Shown here in pieces: positions 46,960 to 57,799 of a stretch of 64,000 nucleotides of DNA. Each line of letters starts with the position of its first letter. Within the stretch, counting starts at the first letter, position 1. The translations under genes were made by a program, and so were the position numbers. The stretch spans positions 186,001 through 250,000 of the forward strand of contig CALKVK010000032.1 of assembly GCA_937996235.1 (NCBI GenBank). Direction: 5' to 3'. The notes under the pieces are model-generated. The model saw only the letters and a list, made by a program, of their open reading frames with translations, searched no databases and was not told the DNA's origin. The stretch comes from an uncultured bacterium (GTDB taxonomy: Bacteria > Planctomycetota > JAJSAM01 > JAJVHW01).

Positions 46960-48767
46960 ACCCGGTCGCCGCGCGGCCCGCAGACGGCGCGCCGCGACCC
47001 GCGCCCGCGCTGCCGTCGCTCGCCGTCTGTGCGCTCGCCCTCTGCGGGGCGGGCGCCGCGTGGGCGCTCTCGGCCGCGCCTCCATCGCTGCCGGGACCGC
47101 AGCTCCTCGCGCGACCGGCGACCCTCCTCGCGGCGTTCGACGGGCTGTGGCTCGCGGCGCTCGTCGTGCCGAGCGGCGCCACGCCGCGCGCGCGCGCCGC
47201 GCGCTGCGTCGCGCTGCTGGTGGCCGCGGCTCCCTTCCACGCGGCTCTCGCGGCGGCCGCTGGCGGGGGCACCGGGCACGCGCTCGCAACTGCGACGGTG
47301 TTGCTCGCCGCGTGCGCCGCGGCGCTCGTCGGGGCGGCGTCGGTGCCGTATGCGGTCGGCGTCGCGCTGCTGAACCTCGCGTGGCCCCTCGCGTGCTACG
47401 CGCTCGAGGACTTCGCCCGTGTCGAGGACGCCGCGGCGTGGGGACGCGCGTCGCCGCTGCTCGCGCTCGTCCTGGCGGCGCGCTCGGCGCCCGTGAGCGG
47501 CCTCTCCGCGGCGGCCCCCGCCGCTGCCGGGTGTGCGCTCGTCGCGCTCGGCGCGGCGGCGCTCCGGCGCCGCGCAGCGCGCTCGTCGGCCGCCGCGCTC
47601 GTCCTCGTCGCGCTCGCGCTTGCGCCCGCCGCGGACGCCGTCGCCGCACCGCCGGCGTCGGAGGCCCGCGTGCTCCCGGACGGGCTCGTCCGCGCCGGCC
47701 GCCCCGTCTGCGTCCGCGTCCCCGGCGCTGCGCGCGTCCGGGCGCGCGGCGCCCCGTGGTCGCTCGCCGGCGGCGCGCGCGGCGACGAGTTCCTGCTGGT
47801 CGGCGCCGTCCCGCAGGCGGACGTGCTCGAGATCGAGGTGGCCGACGATCTCGGTCGCGCGGAGTCGCTGACGCTGCCGGTGCGCACCCTGCCCGAGGGG
47901 CGCGTGTGCACGGCCGTGATCGCACCCGCGCACGTCGCGGCGCCGGACGAGTACGCCGTGCGCACCGACGCGCTGCCGACGCTGCGCGAGGGGTGGGCGG
48001 CCGTGGACGCGATCCGCGGTGACGCGACGACGCTCCCGCCGCCCGAGCGCGACGCGCTGGCGGCCGCGGCACCGCGGCCGTTCCCGTTCGAGCCCGCGCG
48101 CCTCGTGCCGTCCCCCGCGCCGTTCCGCGCGGCGGACCGCGCGGCCGAGGACGCGCCGCCCGTTCCTCCCTCGGTCGCGCGGCTCCTCGCCGTGCTCGCC
48201 GCCGCCGAGGTGCTGGTCGCGGTCCTGTTCCGTCGCGCGCGCCGCGCGTCGCGCCGCGATCTCACGCTCGCGGCGGCGCTGCCGCTCGCCGCGCTGGCCT
48301 GGCTCACCGCCACGGCCGCGCTCCCCGGCCCGCTGCGCGCGATCGCGGTCGTCCTCAGCGGAGAGGCCGACGCGCTCGTCCTCGTGCGCGTGCACGCCGT
48401 GCGCGACGGCACGCTCACGGTGACGCCGCCGGCGGGCGCGGGTGTCGTCTCCGTGCTCCGGTGGGAGGCCGGCGACGGCTCCGCCGACGGCGTCGAGGTG
48501 GGCGCGCTCGCCCGGCTGGAGCTCGCCGCGGGCACGTCGCGCGTGATCGCGTACCGCGTCCCGCTCGGCGACCGCGCGACGCGGGGCACGCGCCCGGCTC
48601 CGGCCGCCGCAGCTGCGGTCGCCCGCGCGCTCGACGACTGGCTCGCCGCGGCGCAACTCGAAGCCCGACCCGCGCCGGCGCTCCCGGGCGGCTGCCTGCC
48701 CGAGGCCGGCGGCGCGCCGGTCCGCGCGGCCGCGAGCCTGGACCTGCGCCGCCGCGACATGAAATAA
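46956..48767 (+). CDS. Large membrane protein of unknown function after ftsQ
   Basis: A 603-residue, Ala-rich protein. Residues 1 to about 230 hold about seven hydrophobic segments (for example LPSLAVCALALCGAGAAWAL, ALATATVLLAACAAALVGAA and AAALVLVALALAPAADAVAA). A large extracytoplasmic domain of about 180 residues follows with beta character (RVLPDGLVRAGRPVCVRVPG), then two more hydrophobic segments and a last domain of about 120 residues (DALVLVRVHAVRDGTLTVTP). I recognise no family. The ATG overlaps the ftsQ stop (ATGA), so it is cotranslated with a division protein, in the place where ftsA and ftsZ are normally found. It is followed by rplM after a 93-base leader. Confidence 0.6.
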   Translation: MNPVAARPADGAPRPAPALPSLAVCALALCGAGAAWALSAAPPSLPGPQLLARPATLLAAFDGLWLAALVVPSGATPRARAARCVALLVAAAPFHAALAAAAGGGTGHALATATVLLAACAAALVGAASVPYAVGVALLNLAWPLACYALEDFARVEDAAAWGRASPLLALVLAARSAPVSGLSAAAPAAAGCALVALGAAALRRRAARSSAAALVLVALALAPAADAVAAPPASEARVLPDGLVRAGRPVCVRVPGAARVRARGAPWSLAGGARGDEFLLVGAVPQADVLEIEVADDLGRAESLTLPVRTLPEGRVCTAVIAPAHVAAPDEYAVRTDALPTLREGWAAVDAIRGDATTLPPPERDALAAAAPRPFPFEPARLVPSPAPFRAADRAAEDAPPVPPSVARLLAVLAAAEVLVAVLFRRARRASRRDLTLAAALPLAALAWLTATAALPGPLRAIAVVLSGEADALVLVRVHAVRDGTLTVTPPAGAGVVSVLRWEAGDGSADGVEVGALARLELAAGTSRVIAYRVPLGDRATRGTRPAPAAAAAVARALDDWLAAAQLEARPAPALPGGCLPEAGGAPVRAAASLDLRRRDMK

Positions 48768-48860
48768 GTGGACGCTTCCGGGCGCGGTCACGAGCATCGC
48801 CCGCTTCCCCTCGGGACGGCGTGCGCAGAGCGTGCGCATGCCGACGATCGGAGCGTCAAG

Positions 48861-49292
48861 ATGCGCAGTTTCATGGCCAAGAACGGCGAGGTCGAGCAGG
48901 GCTGGCACCTCGTCGACGCCGAGGACCAGGTGGTCGGACGCCTGGCGTCCCGGATCGCGCGCGTGCTCATGGGCAAGCACCGCGCGCTCTACACGCCGCA
49001 CGTCGACACCGGCGAGTTCGTCGTCGTCGTCAACGCCGCGAAGGTGCGCTTCACCGGACGCAAGGCCGAGCAGAAGCGCTACTACCGGTACTCGGGCTAC
49101 CCGGGCGGCCTGTACGTGCGCAGCGTGCCCGACATGCTCGAGAGCAAGCCCGAGGACATCCTGCGCCTCGCGGTGAAGAGGATGCTGCCGAAGACGCGCC
49201 TCGGACGCGCGATGCTCGGCAAGCTCAAGATCTACGCCGGCGCCGAGCACCCGCACGCCGCGCAGCAGCCCCAGCCCCTCACCCTGAGCTGA
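48861..49292 (+). CDS. rplM: 50S ribosomal protein L13
   Basis: L13 is an early-assembling large-subunit protein. The 143-residue product has the family start (MRSFMAKNGEVEQGWHLVDA), VVGRLASRIARVLMGKH, YRYSGYPGGL and KRMLPKTRLGRAMLGKLKIY. The ATG at 48861 fits the family length of about 142; GGAG lies nine bases upstream. The frame is open further upstream but that part is not L13-like. It forms the usual rplM-rpsI pair, seven bases apart. The leader 48768-48860 shows no obvious regulatory hairpin. Confidence 0.97.
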   Translation: MRSFMAKNGEVEQGWHLVDAEDQVVGRLASRIARVLMGKHRALYTPHVDTGEFVVVVNAAKVRFTGRKAEQKRYYRYSGYPGGLYVRSVPDMLESKPEDILRLAVKRMLPKTRLGRAMLGKLKIYAGAEHPHAAQQPQPLTLS

Positions 49293-49299
49293 GACACCC

Positions 49300-49776
49300 A
49301 TGAGCGAGAGCGTGAGCACCGAGATCAACGAGAACGTCGAGCAGGCCCTCGAGGCCGCCGAGCGCCCCGCGCTGCGCCACGTCGACGAGCGCAACCCGCT
49401 CTGGACGGTCGGCCGCCGCAAGTCGGCTTCGGCGCGCGTGCGCATGTTCCCGGGCGGCGGGAACGTGATGGTCAACGGCCGTCAGCTCGACGAGCACTTC
49501 CGCCTCATCGCGGATCGCCATCGCGCCACGGCGCCGCTCGACCTCGCCGGCGTGCGCAAGAAGTACGACGTGTGGGTCAGCGTCGACGGCGGCGGCACGA
49601 CGGGCCAGGCCGGCGCGATCGCCCTCGGCGTCGCCCGCGGACTCATCCAGCTCGAGGCGGAGAGCGAGCAGCGCCTGCGCGACGCCGGCCTGCTCAGCCG
49701 CGACGCGCGCGTCAAGGAGCGCAAGAAGTACGGTCGCCGCGGCGCCCGCCGCGGGTTCCAGTTCAGCAAGCGCTGA
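49300..49776 (+). CDS. rpsI: 30S ribosomal protein S9
   Basis: S9 contacts P-site tRNA through its C-terminal tail. The 158-residue product has TVGRRKSASARVRMFPG, NGRQLDEHF, GGGTTGQAGAIALGVARGL, DARVKERKKYGRRGARRGFQFSKR at the end, all as in other S9 proteins, with an acidic N-terminal extension of about 30 residues (NENVEQALEAAERPALRH). It follows rplM by seven bases and is followed by two hairpins. Confidence 0.97.
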   Translation: MSESVSTEINENVEQALEAAERPALRHVDERNPLWTVGRRKSASARVRMFPGGGNVMVNGRQLDEHFRLIADRHRATAPLDLAGVRKKYDVWVSVDGGGTTGQAGAIALGVARGLIQLEAESEQRLRDAGLLSRDARVKERKKYGRRGARRGFQFSKR

Positions 49777-49806
49777 CGCGCTCCGCCCGGCGTGCGCCGG
49801 GCACCG

Positions 49807-49850
49807 CGGGCCGCAGTCCGCCACGGACCACGTGGCTGTGCTGCGGCCCG
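49807..49850 (+). terminator. Two-part hairpin terminator after rpsI
   Basis: CGGGCCGCAG (49807-49816) and CTGCGGCCCG (49841-49850) form a perfect 10-base outer stem; inside it GCCAC and GTGGC form a second stem. It lies 30 bases after rpsI and before yebC. No T-run follows. Confidence 0.65.
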
Positions 49851-49936
49851 TGCGATTCGCGCGCTCTTCCATTCCTCAGCGGGGGCGCCGCCGTGGACCT
49901 ATGCTCCACGGCTCGTCACGGGACACGGCACCACAC

Positions 49937-50674
49937 ATGGCTGGACACTCCCACTGGGCGAACATCGCCCACAAGAAGGCCGCGATCGATCGCAAGCGCG
50001 GCCGGATCTTCAGCAAGATCGCGCGCCGCATCATCGCGGCGGCGAAGGCCGGCGGCGGCGACCCGAACGGCAACATCAAGCTGAAGTACGCCGTGCAGGC
50101 CGCACGTGCCGCGAACATGTCCAACGACCAGATCCAGCGCGCGATCCAGCGCGCCGTGGGCGGCACCGACGCGGACGCCTTCGACGAGCTCGTCTACGAG
50201 GGGTACGCGCCGGGCGGCGCGGCGGTGCTCGTCGAGGCGCTGACCGACAACCGCAACCGCACGGGCGGCGAGATCCGCTCGATCTTCACGAAGCGCGGCG
50301 GCAACCTGGGCTCGACCGGCTCCGTCGCGTGGCAGTTCGAGCGCCTCGCCATCGTGCGCGTCCCCGCCGACTCGATCACGGAGGACGAGCTGATGCTCGC
50401 CGTGCTCGAGGCCGGCGCGGACGACATCGAACGCGACGGCGAGCACTTCGAGATCCGCGGTGCCGTGGACGCGTTGTCCGCGATCCAGGCCGCCGTCGAG
50501 GCGGCCGGTCTCAAGTGCGCTTCGGCCGACGTCTCGTACGTGCCGAAGGACGAGGTGCCGGTGGACGCGGAGACGGGACGTTCCGTCGCCGCGCTCCTCG
50601 AGGCCCTCGAAGAGAACGACGACGTGCAGAACGTGTACTCGAACGCCGAGTTCCCGGACGACTTCGAGGCCTGA
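49937..50674 (+). CDS. yebC: YebC/PmpR family transcription and translation factor
   Basis: A 245-residue protein with the full YebC family sequence: MAGHSHWANIAHKKAAIDRKRG at the start, FSKIARRIIAAAKAGGGDPN, NMSNDQIQRAIQRAVG, YEGYAPGGAAVLVEALTDNRNRT and the GGNLGSTGSVAWQF region. Family members act as DNA-binding regulators (PmpR) or, in more recent work, help ribosomes through proline stretches. The ATG at 49937 was chosen because MAGHSHW is the family start; the frame is open upstream. A TATGCT hexamer at 49900 could be its -10 element. It is 53 bases ahead of a small unknown gene. Confidence 0.94.
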   Translation: MAGHSHWANIAHKKAAIDRKRGRIFSKIARRIIAAAKAGGGDPNGNIKLKYAVQAARAANMSNDQIQRAIQRAVGGTDADAFDELVYEGYAPGGAAVLVEALTDNRNRTGGEIRSIFTKRGGNLGSTGSVAWQFERLAIVRVPADSITEDELMLAVLEAGADDIERDGEHFEIRGAVDALSAIQAAVEAAGLKCASADVSYVPKDEVPVDAETGRSVAALLEALEENDDVQNVYSNAEFPDDFEA

Positions 50675-50727
50675 ACCCGCTTGCCGGGCGCGGCCGCGAG
50701 GCCGACCCGGTCCCAGGAGCCGACCCG

Positions 50728-51120
50728 ATGGCAGCACCCTCCGACGGAAACGCCGAACACCGCGAGCGCCGCCGCCAGGAGCGCCAGACGCGCACGGTCG
50801 AACACTTCAAGGCCAGCTCGCGCGGTCTGCGGCGCGTCTTCGAGCGGCACTTCCCCGAGAGCAGTCCCGAGGTCGAGGCGATCGTCTACCACCTCGCGTC
50901 GGCGGAGGCGAAGCTGCCGTCCACGCGCGAGGCGATCCGCCTCGCGCGCTACCCGGGCGCCGGCGACCGCGATCCGCGGCGCTTCGCGCTCGGCCTCTGG
51001 GAGAACCTGAGCGTGCTCCACAGGCACCTCGAGGGGGCCCTCGAGTCCCTCGAGAAGCTCGGCAGCCGGCCGGGCAACGGCCGCGCCGCACGGGAGCAGC
51101 CGGGCGGCACCGAGCTGTAG
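50728..51120 (+). CDS. Small helical protein of unknown function
   Basis: A 130-residue protein, highly charged and mostly helical: a basic N-terminus (EHRERRRQERQTRTVEHFK), then RGLRRVFERHFPESSPEVEAIVYHLASAE, LPSTREAIRLARY and a C-terminal helix (LSVLHRHLEGALESLEKLGS) before a Gly-rich tail. No signal peptide, membrane segment or known motif is seen. The ATG has CAGGAG nine bases upstream. It follows yebC in the same direction and may be in the same unit. It ends before a short tandem repeat and a hairpin. Confidence 0.5.
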   Translation: MAAPSDGNAEHRERRRQERQTRTVEHFKASSRGLRRVFERHFPESSPEVEAIVYHLASAEAKLPSTREAIRLARYPGAGDRDPRRFALGLWENLSVLHRHLEGALESLEKLGSRPGNGRAAREQPGGTEL

Positions 51121-51189
51121 CAGCCCAGTACGACTGTCGGCCGGAGCCGCGCGAGCGCCGCGCCCGGCGCGCACGCACGGCCCGCGACG

Positions 51190-51236
51190 AGCGGCCCCGG
51201 AAGAGCGGCCCCGGAAGAGCGGCCCCGGAAGAGCGG
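51190..51236. repeat. Short tandem repeat, 14-base unit
   Basis: Three exact copies of AGCGGCCCCGGAAG (51190-51231) and a partial fourth. The array lies between two convergent genes, directly in front of a terminator hairpin. Unit sequence and length are unrelated to the 16-base array at 25.8 kb. Confidence 0.85.
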
Positions 51237-51267
51237 AGGGCGCGCTGCGCGCAGCCGCGCGCCCTCC
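51235..51267. terminator. Bidirectional hairpin between convergent genes
   Basis: GGAGGGCGCG (51235-51244) and CGCGCCCTCC (51258-51267) form a perfect 10-base stem, with further GC-rich pairing possible inside. It lies between the stop of the small helical gene and the stop of ppdK on the other strand, so it can serve both. Confidence 0.65.
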
Positions 51268-51293
51268 GGTGTGGGACGTGTCGGTCCCCGCGC

Positions 51294-54011
<2,718 letters not shown>

Positions 54012-54046
54012 CGCGTGTCCCCTGGTGCGGGGCCTCCCTCGGTGCT

Positions 54047-54718
54047 TCAGAGCCGTTCCCGCATGCGCTCGACGAAGCGCACGCCCCGGACGTCTCGCAA
54101 GTCGTAGACCAGCCACTCGCGCCGGTACTCCAGTCGCACGACGTCCGACGCGGAGATCCCGCGGACGCCGTCGAAGTGCACCTTCTGCGTGGGCTGCAGC
54201 CAGCCGTCGTCGTCGAACTGCAGCATCGAGCCGAGCGGCTGCACGAACGCGGTGCTGCTCGAGACGAAGTCGTCGTCGAACCGCGCGAACGCCACGTCGC
54301 GCCGCCTGAACAGGACGATCGCGCCCATGTCGCCGTGGCGCAGGGCGATGCTCGCGTACTGTCCGTCGGCGCTGCGCTGCACGGGCGAACGCTCGGCCGC
54401 GGCGAAGTCGGCGGCGTCGTCCTGGAAGAGCTGCTCGTACTCCTCGAAGGCCGACGTGAACTCGGACAGCGAGAACCCCCCGGCGTGCTGGCTCTCGCGG
54501 AAGTCGGGGTGCAGCGTCGCGTAGATGTCGGCGATGCGGCGGTCGCGGAACGCCTCGATCAGGAAGTCGAGCGCCTCCTCGGGCGTGTCGCGCGTGAGGC
54601 GCGTGTACGGGCGCGCCGGCTGCTCGACCGGGCAGAGCCCGCGCGCGAGCGAGCAGCAGCCGGACAGCACGAGCGCCGCGGCCGTCGTCGCCACGCTGAG
54701 GAGCCTCGAGAGCGTCAA
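54047..54718 (-). CDS. Lipoprotein of unknown function
   Basis: A 223-residue protein with a clear lipobox (LVLSGC, Cys21). The mature part starts with TPEEALDFLIEAFRDRRIADIYATLHPDFRE, which looks like a helical NTF2-like or DUF4878-type lead, then has beta strands (QYASIALRHGDMGAIVLFRR; VVRLEYRREWLVYDLRDV). A small ligand-binding barrel is plausible. The start is TTG at 54718, supported by GGGAGGGA six bases upstream, and the leader is then of normal length. It faces the same way as ppdK, 36 bases ahead, so they may be cotranscribed, though no link in function is evident. Confidence 0.65.
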   Translation of the reverse strand: MTLSRLLSVATTAAALVLSGCCSLARGLCPVEQPARPYTRLTRDTPEEALDFLIEAFRDRRIADIYATLHPDFRESQHAGGFSLSEFTSAFEEYEQLFQDDAADFAAAERSPVQRSADGQYASIALRHGDMGAIVLFRRRDVAFARFDDDFVSSSTAFVQPLGSMLQFDDDGWLQPTQKVHFDGVRGISASDVVRLEYRREWLVYDLRDVRGVRFVERMRERL

Positions 54719-54873
54719 GCGCAGTCCCTCCCTGCCTGGGGTGCGACAGGCTAGCCCGGATCGTCCACCAGCGCTTGCGATGAGTGCGGTCGCGCCGTCG
54801 CGCGCGCGCGGGCCCGCGGCGGACGCCCCGGAAGGTGGGCCCGCAGCGACGCGCCGACAGGAGCGACGTTCCG

Positions 54874-54902
54874 TTGCGCCGTGCTCGCGCGAAGGCTACG
54901 TT
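54874..54902 (+). promoter_or_regulatory. Possible promoter of the pilus motor genes
   Basis: TTGCGC (54874-54879) and TACGTT (54897-54902) have exactly 17 bases between them. The -10 match is moderate and the -35 keeps only TTG. It would start transcription about 70 bases before the first pilB-like gene. Confidence 0.35.
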
Positions 54903-54977
54903 GGCGCCCCGTCGCGGATGCACCGCCCGGCCCCCGGCTGGACGGTGCACCGTAGGCGGCACGGAGGGACCGGGCGC

Positions 54978-56648
54978 ATGGCCGAGCGCAAGCTTCTGGG
55001 CGAGCTCCTCAAGGAGAAGGCCGGGATCTCGGAGGAGGACGTCCAGCGCGCGCTGCGGCTCTGCCAGCAGCAGCGCATCAAGATCGGCCAGGCGCTGCTG
55101 CGTCTCGGGGTCGTGGACGAGGAGCAGCTCACGCGGGCGCTCTGCACGCAGTTCCGGCTGCCGTTCGTCAACCTCGCCAAGTCCAAGCTCTCGCCGGCGA
55201 CGGTCGCGCTGCTCGACCGCGACGTGGTGGACCAGTTCCGCGTCATCCCGGTCAAGCAGGAGCCCACGGGGCTGATCGTCGCGGTCGACGACCCGGACCG
55301 CATGCTGGCCCTCGACGACATGCGCTTCCGCACCGGGCTCGAGGTGCGCTGCGCGCTGACGACGCCCAGCGCGTTCCGCGCCGCGCTCGCGGAGTACTAC
55401 GGCATCGACGCGGACGGCGGCACCGCGGAAGCCGAGGCGGAGGGCGAGGAGGAGGGCGGCGAGGACGCGCCCATCATCCGCCTCGTGAACAAGGTGCTCG
55501 AGGACGCGCTCAAGAAGCGCGCGTCCGACATCCACATCGAGCCCTTCGCCGACCGCCTGCGCGTGCGCTACCGGATCGACGGCTACTGCCACGAGCAGGA
55601 GAGCCCGCCGCGCCACCTGGCCCCCGCGATCCTCTCGCGCGTGAAGCTGATGGCTGGCATGGACATCTCCGAGCGGCGGAAGGCGCAGGACGGACGCATC
55701 AACATCCGACTGCTCGGCCGCGAGATCGACCTGCGCGTCTCCGCGCTCCCCGCCTACCACGGCGAGTCGGTCGTGTGCCGCATCCTGGACCGCGAGCAGG
55801 GCCTGATCTCGCTGCCCGCACTCGGGTTCGCGGGCGAGGACTACCAGCGCTTCCTGAAGATCATCAAGCGGCCGAACGGGCTGTTCCTCGTCACCGGACC
55901 GACCGGCTCCGGCAAGACGACGAGCCTCTACGCGGCGCTGCGCGAGCTGAACCGGCCCGACGTCAAGATCATCACGGCCGAAGATCCGGTGGAGTACAAC
56001 CTCTCCGGCATCAACCAGTGCCAGGTGCGGCACAACATCGGCCTCGACTTCGCGCGCATCCTGCGCGCCATGCTGCGCCAGGCGCCGAACATCATCCTCG
56101 TGGGCGAGATCCGCGACCGCGAGACGGCGGAGATCGCCATCCAGGCGTCGCTGACCGGGCACCTCGTCTTCTCGACGCTGCACACGAACGACGCGCCGTC
56201 GGCGCTGACGCGCCTCATCGACATGGGCGTCAAGCCGTTCCTCGTGTCGACGGCGGTGATGGCCGTGATGGCGCAGCGCCTCATCCGGCGCCTGTGCGAG
56301 AAGTGCAAGGAGCCCTTCACGCCGACCGACGTCGAGCTGCGCAGCATCGGCCTGCGCGCCGACGCGCTCGAGGGACGTGCCGTGTACCGCGCGGGCGGCT
56401 GCGAGCACTGCTCGATGACCGGGTACCGCGGACGCCTCGGCACCTTCGAGCTGTTCCAGATGGACTCCACGCTGCGCGAGATGTGCTTCCGCGGCGAGAG
56501 CTCCATGCGCCTGCGCGAGCAGGCGAAGGTCGCGGGCGGCCTCGTGTCGCTCATGGAGGACGGCGTCCGGAAGTTCCTCGCCGGCACCACGACGATCGAG
56601 GAGGTCCTCACCGTCGCGGTCGCGGGCGAGTCGATCGGCGGCTCCTGA
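54978..56648 (+). CDS. pilB: Type IV pilus / type II secretion assembly ATPase (first copy)
   Basis: A 556-residue GspE/PilB hexameric ATPase that powers pilin polymerisation from the cytoplasmic face. It has an MshEN-type N-terminal domain (LLGELLKEKAGISEEDVQRAL; GQALLRLGVVDEEQL), then the motor core with Walker A GPTGSGKTTSLYAAL, the Asp box (ITAEDPVEYNL), Walker B IILVGEIRDRETAEIA and the His box FSTLHTNDAPSALTRL. A four-Cys zinc element (CEKC and CEHC) is in the C-terminal part. GGAGGGAC precedes the ATG. A second, diverged copy lies after pilT, so the two may serve different machines. Confidence 0.9.
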   Translation: MAERKLLGELLKEKAGISEEDVQRALRLCQQQRIKIGQALLRLGVVDEEQLTRALCTQFRLPFVNLAKSKLSPATVALLDRDVVDQFRVIPVKQEPTGLIVAVDDPDRMLALDDMRFRTGLEVRCALTTPSAFRAALAEYYGIDADGGTAEAEAEGEEEGGEDAPIIRLVNKVLEDALKKRASDIHIEPFADRLRVRYRIDGYCHEQESPPRHLAPAILSRVKLMAGMDISERRKAQDGRINIRLLGREIDLRVSALPAYHGESVVCRILDREQGLISLPALGFAGEDYQRFLKIIKRPNGLFLVTGPTGSGKTTSLYAALRELNRPDVKIITAEDPVEYNLSGINQCQVRHNIGLDFARILRAMLRQAPNIILVGEIRDRETAEIAIQASLTGHLVFSTLHTNDAPSALTRLIDMGVKPFLVSTAVMAVMAQRLIRRLCEKCKEPFTPTDVELRSIGLRADALEGRAVYRAGGCEHCSMTGYRGRLGTFELFQMDSTLREMCFRGESSMRLREQAKVAGGLVSLMEDGVRKFLAGTTTIEEVLTVAVAGESIGGS

Positions 56649-56689
56649 GCGGCGCCCGGCGCGCGCCGTCAACGGTGGACTGAGACACG

Positions 56690-57796
56690 ATGGCCTACGA
56701 CATCTTCCAGCTCATGGACTTCATCCACGACAAGGGCGGGTCGGACCTGCACCTGTCCGTGGGGCGGCCTCCGACGATCCGCCTGAACGGGCGCATGCGC
56801 TCGATCCAGGGCGCGGCGCTCACGCCGGACGACACGATCCACCTCGCGAACCAGCTCATGCCGCCGCGCATGAAGCTCGAGTTCCGCGAGAAGGGCGGCG
56901 CCGACTTCAGCTACGCGCACGCCGACAAGTGCCGCTTCCGCTGTGCGGTGTACCGTCAGAAGGGCTGCGTCGGCATCGTGCTGCGCCTGCTCCCGTCACG
57001 CATCCTCAGCTTCGAGCAGATCGGGCTCTCGCTGCAGGTGAAGGAGCTGCTCAACCGCCCGCGCGGGCTGATCCTCGTCACGGGCCCCACGGGCTGCGGC
57101 AAGACGACGACGCTCGCGACGATGGTCGACCACATCAACCGCTCCTTCGACCACCACATCGTGACGATCGAGGACCCGATCGAGTACTACCACGCGCACG
57201 GCCGCTCGATCGTCACGCAGCGCGAGCTCGGCACCGACGTGGGCACGTTCGCCGAGGCGATGCGGCGCGTGCTGCGCATGGACCCGGACGTGATCCTGCT
57301 GGGCGAGATGCGCGACCTCGAGACGATCTCGACCGCGATCACGGCGGCCGAGACGGGTCACCTGGTGCTCGGCACGCTGCACACCACGGGCTCGTCCCGC
57401 ACGATCGACCGCATCATCGACTCGTTCCCGGCCGACCAGCAGGAGCAGTGCCGCGCGCAGCTCTCGGTGTCGCTCCTCGCGGTCATCTCGCAGGTGCTGA
57501 TGCCGCGCTCCGACAAGGACGGCGTGGTGGCGGGCTTCGAGATCATGATCATGACGCCCGCGATCGAGAACCACATCCGCAAGAACGAGACCTTCAAGAT
57601 CCGCAGCACGCTGCAGACGTCCCGCAACCAGGGCATGACCCTGCTCGACGACCACCTGTGGGAGCTCTACAAGAAGGGCACGATCGCCCGCGACACGCTC
57701 CTGCAGAAGTGCCAGGACCCGAAGGAGATGCAGCAGAAGCTGGACTTCGACGGCCTCGGCGGCGGCCAGGCGGCCGCCCCGAAGAAGGGAACGTAG
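56690..57796 (+). CDS. pilT: Type IV pilus retraction ATPase PilT
   Basis: PilT powers pilus retraction and twitching motility. The 368-residue protein begins MDFIHDKGGSDLHLSVGRPP, has the PAS-like N-terminal domain, Walker A GPTGCGKTTTLATM, the Asp box (VTIEDPIEYYH), Walker B VILLGEMRDLETIST, and the His box LGTLHTTGSSRTIDRIID. The AIRNLIRE element of PilT is only loosely conserved here (AIENHIRKNETFKI). It lacks the zinc element of PilB, as expected. It lies 41 bases after the first pilB and 3 bases before the second. Confidence 0.92.
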   Translation: MAYDIFQLMDFIHDKGGSDLHLSVGRPPTIRLNGRMRSIQGAALTPDDTIHLANQLMPPRMKLEFREKGGADFSYAHADKCRFRCAVYRQKGCVGIVLRLLPSRILSFEQIGLSLQVKELLNRPRGLILVTGPTGCGKTTTLATMVDHINRSFDHHIVTIEDPIEYYHAHGRSIVTQRELGTDVGTFAEAMRRVLRMDPDVILLGEMRDLETISTAITAAETGHLVLGTLHTTGSSRTIDRIIDSFPADQQEQCRAQLSVSLLAVISQVLMPRSDKDGVVAGFEIMIMTPAIENHIRKNETFKIRSTLQTSRNQGMTLLDDHLWELYKKGTIARDTLLQKCQDPKEMQQKLDFDGLGGGQAAAPKKGT

Positions 57797-57799
57797 CGC

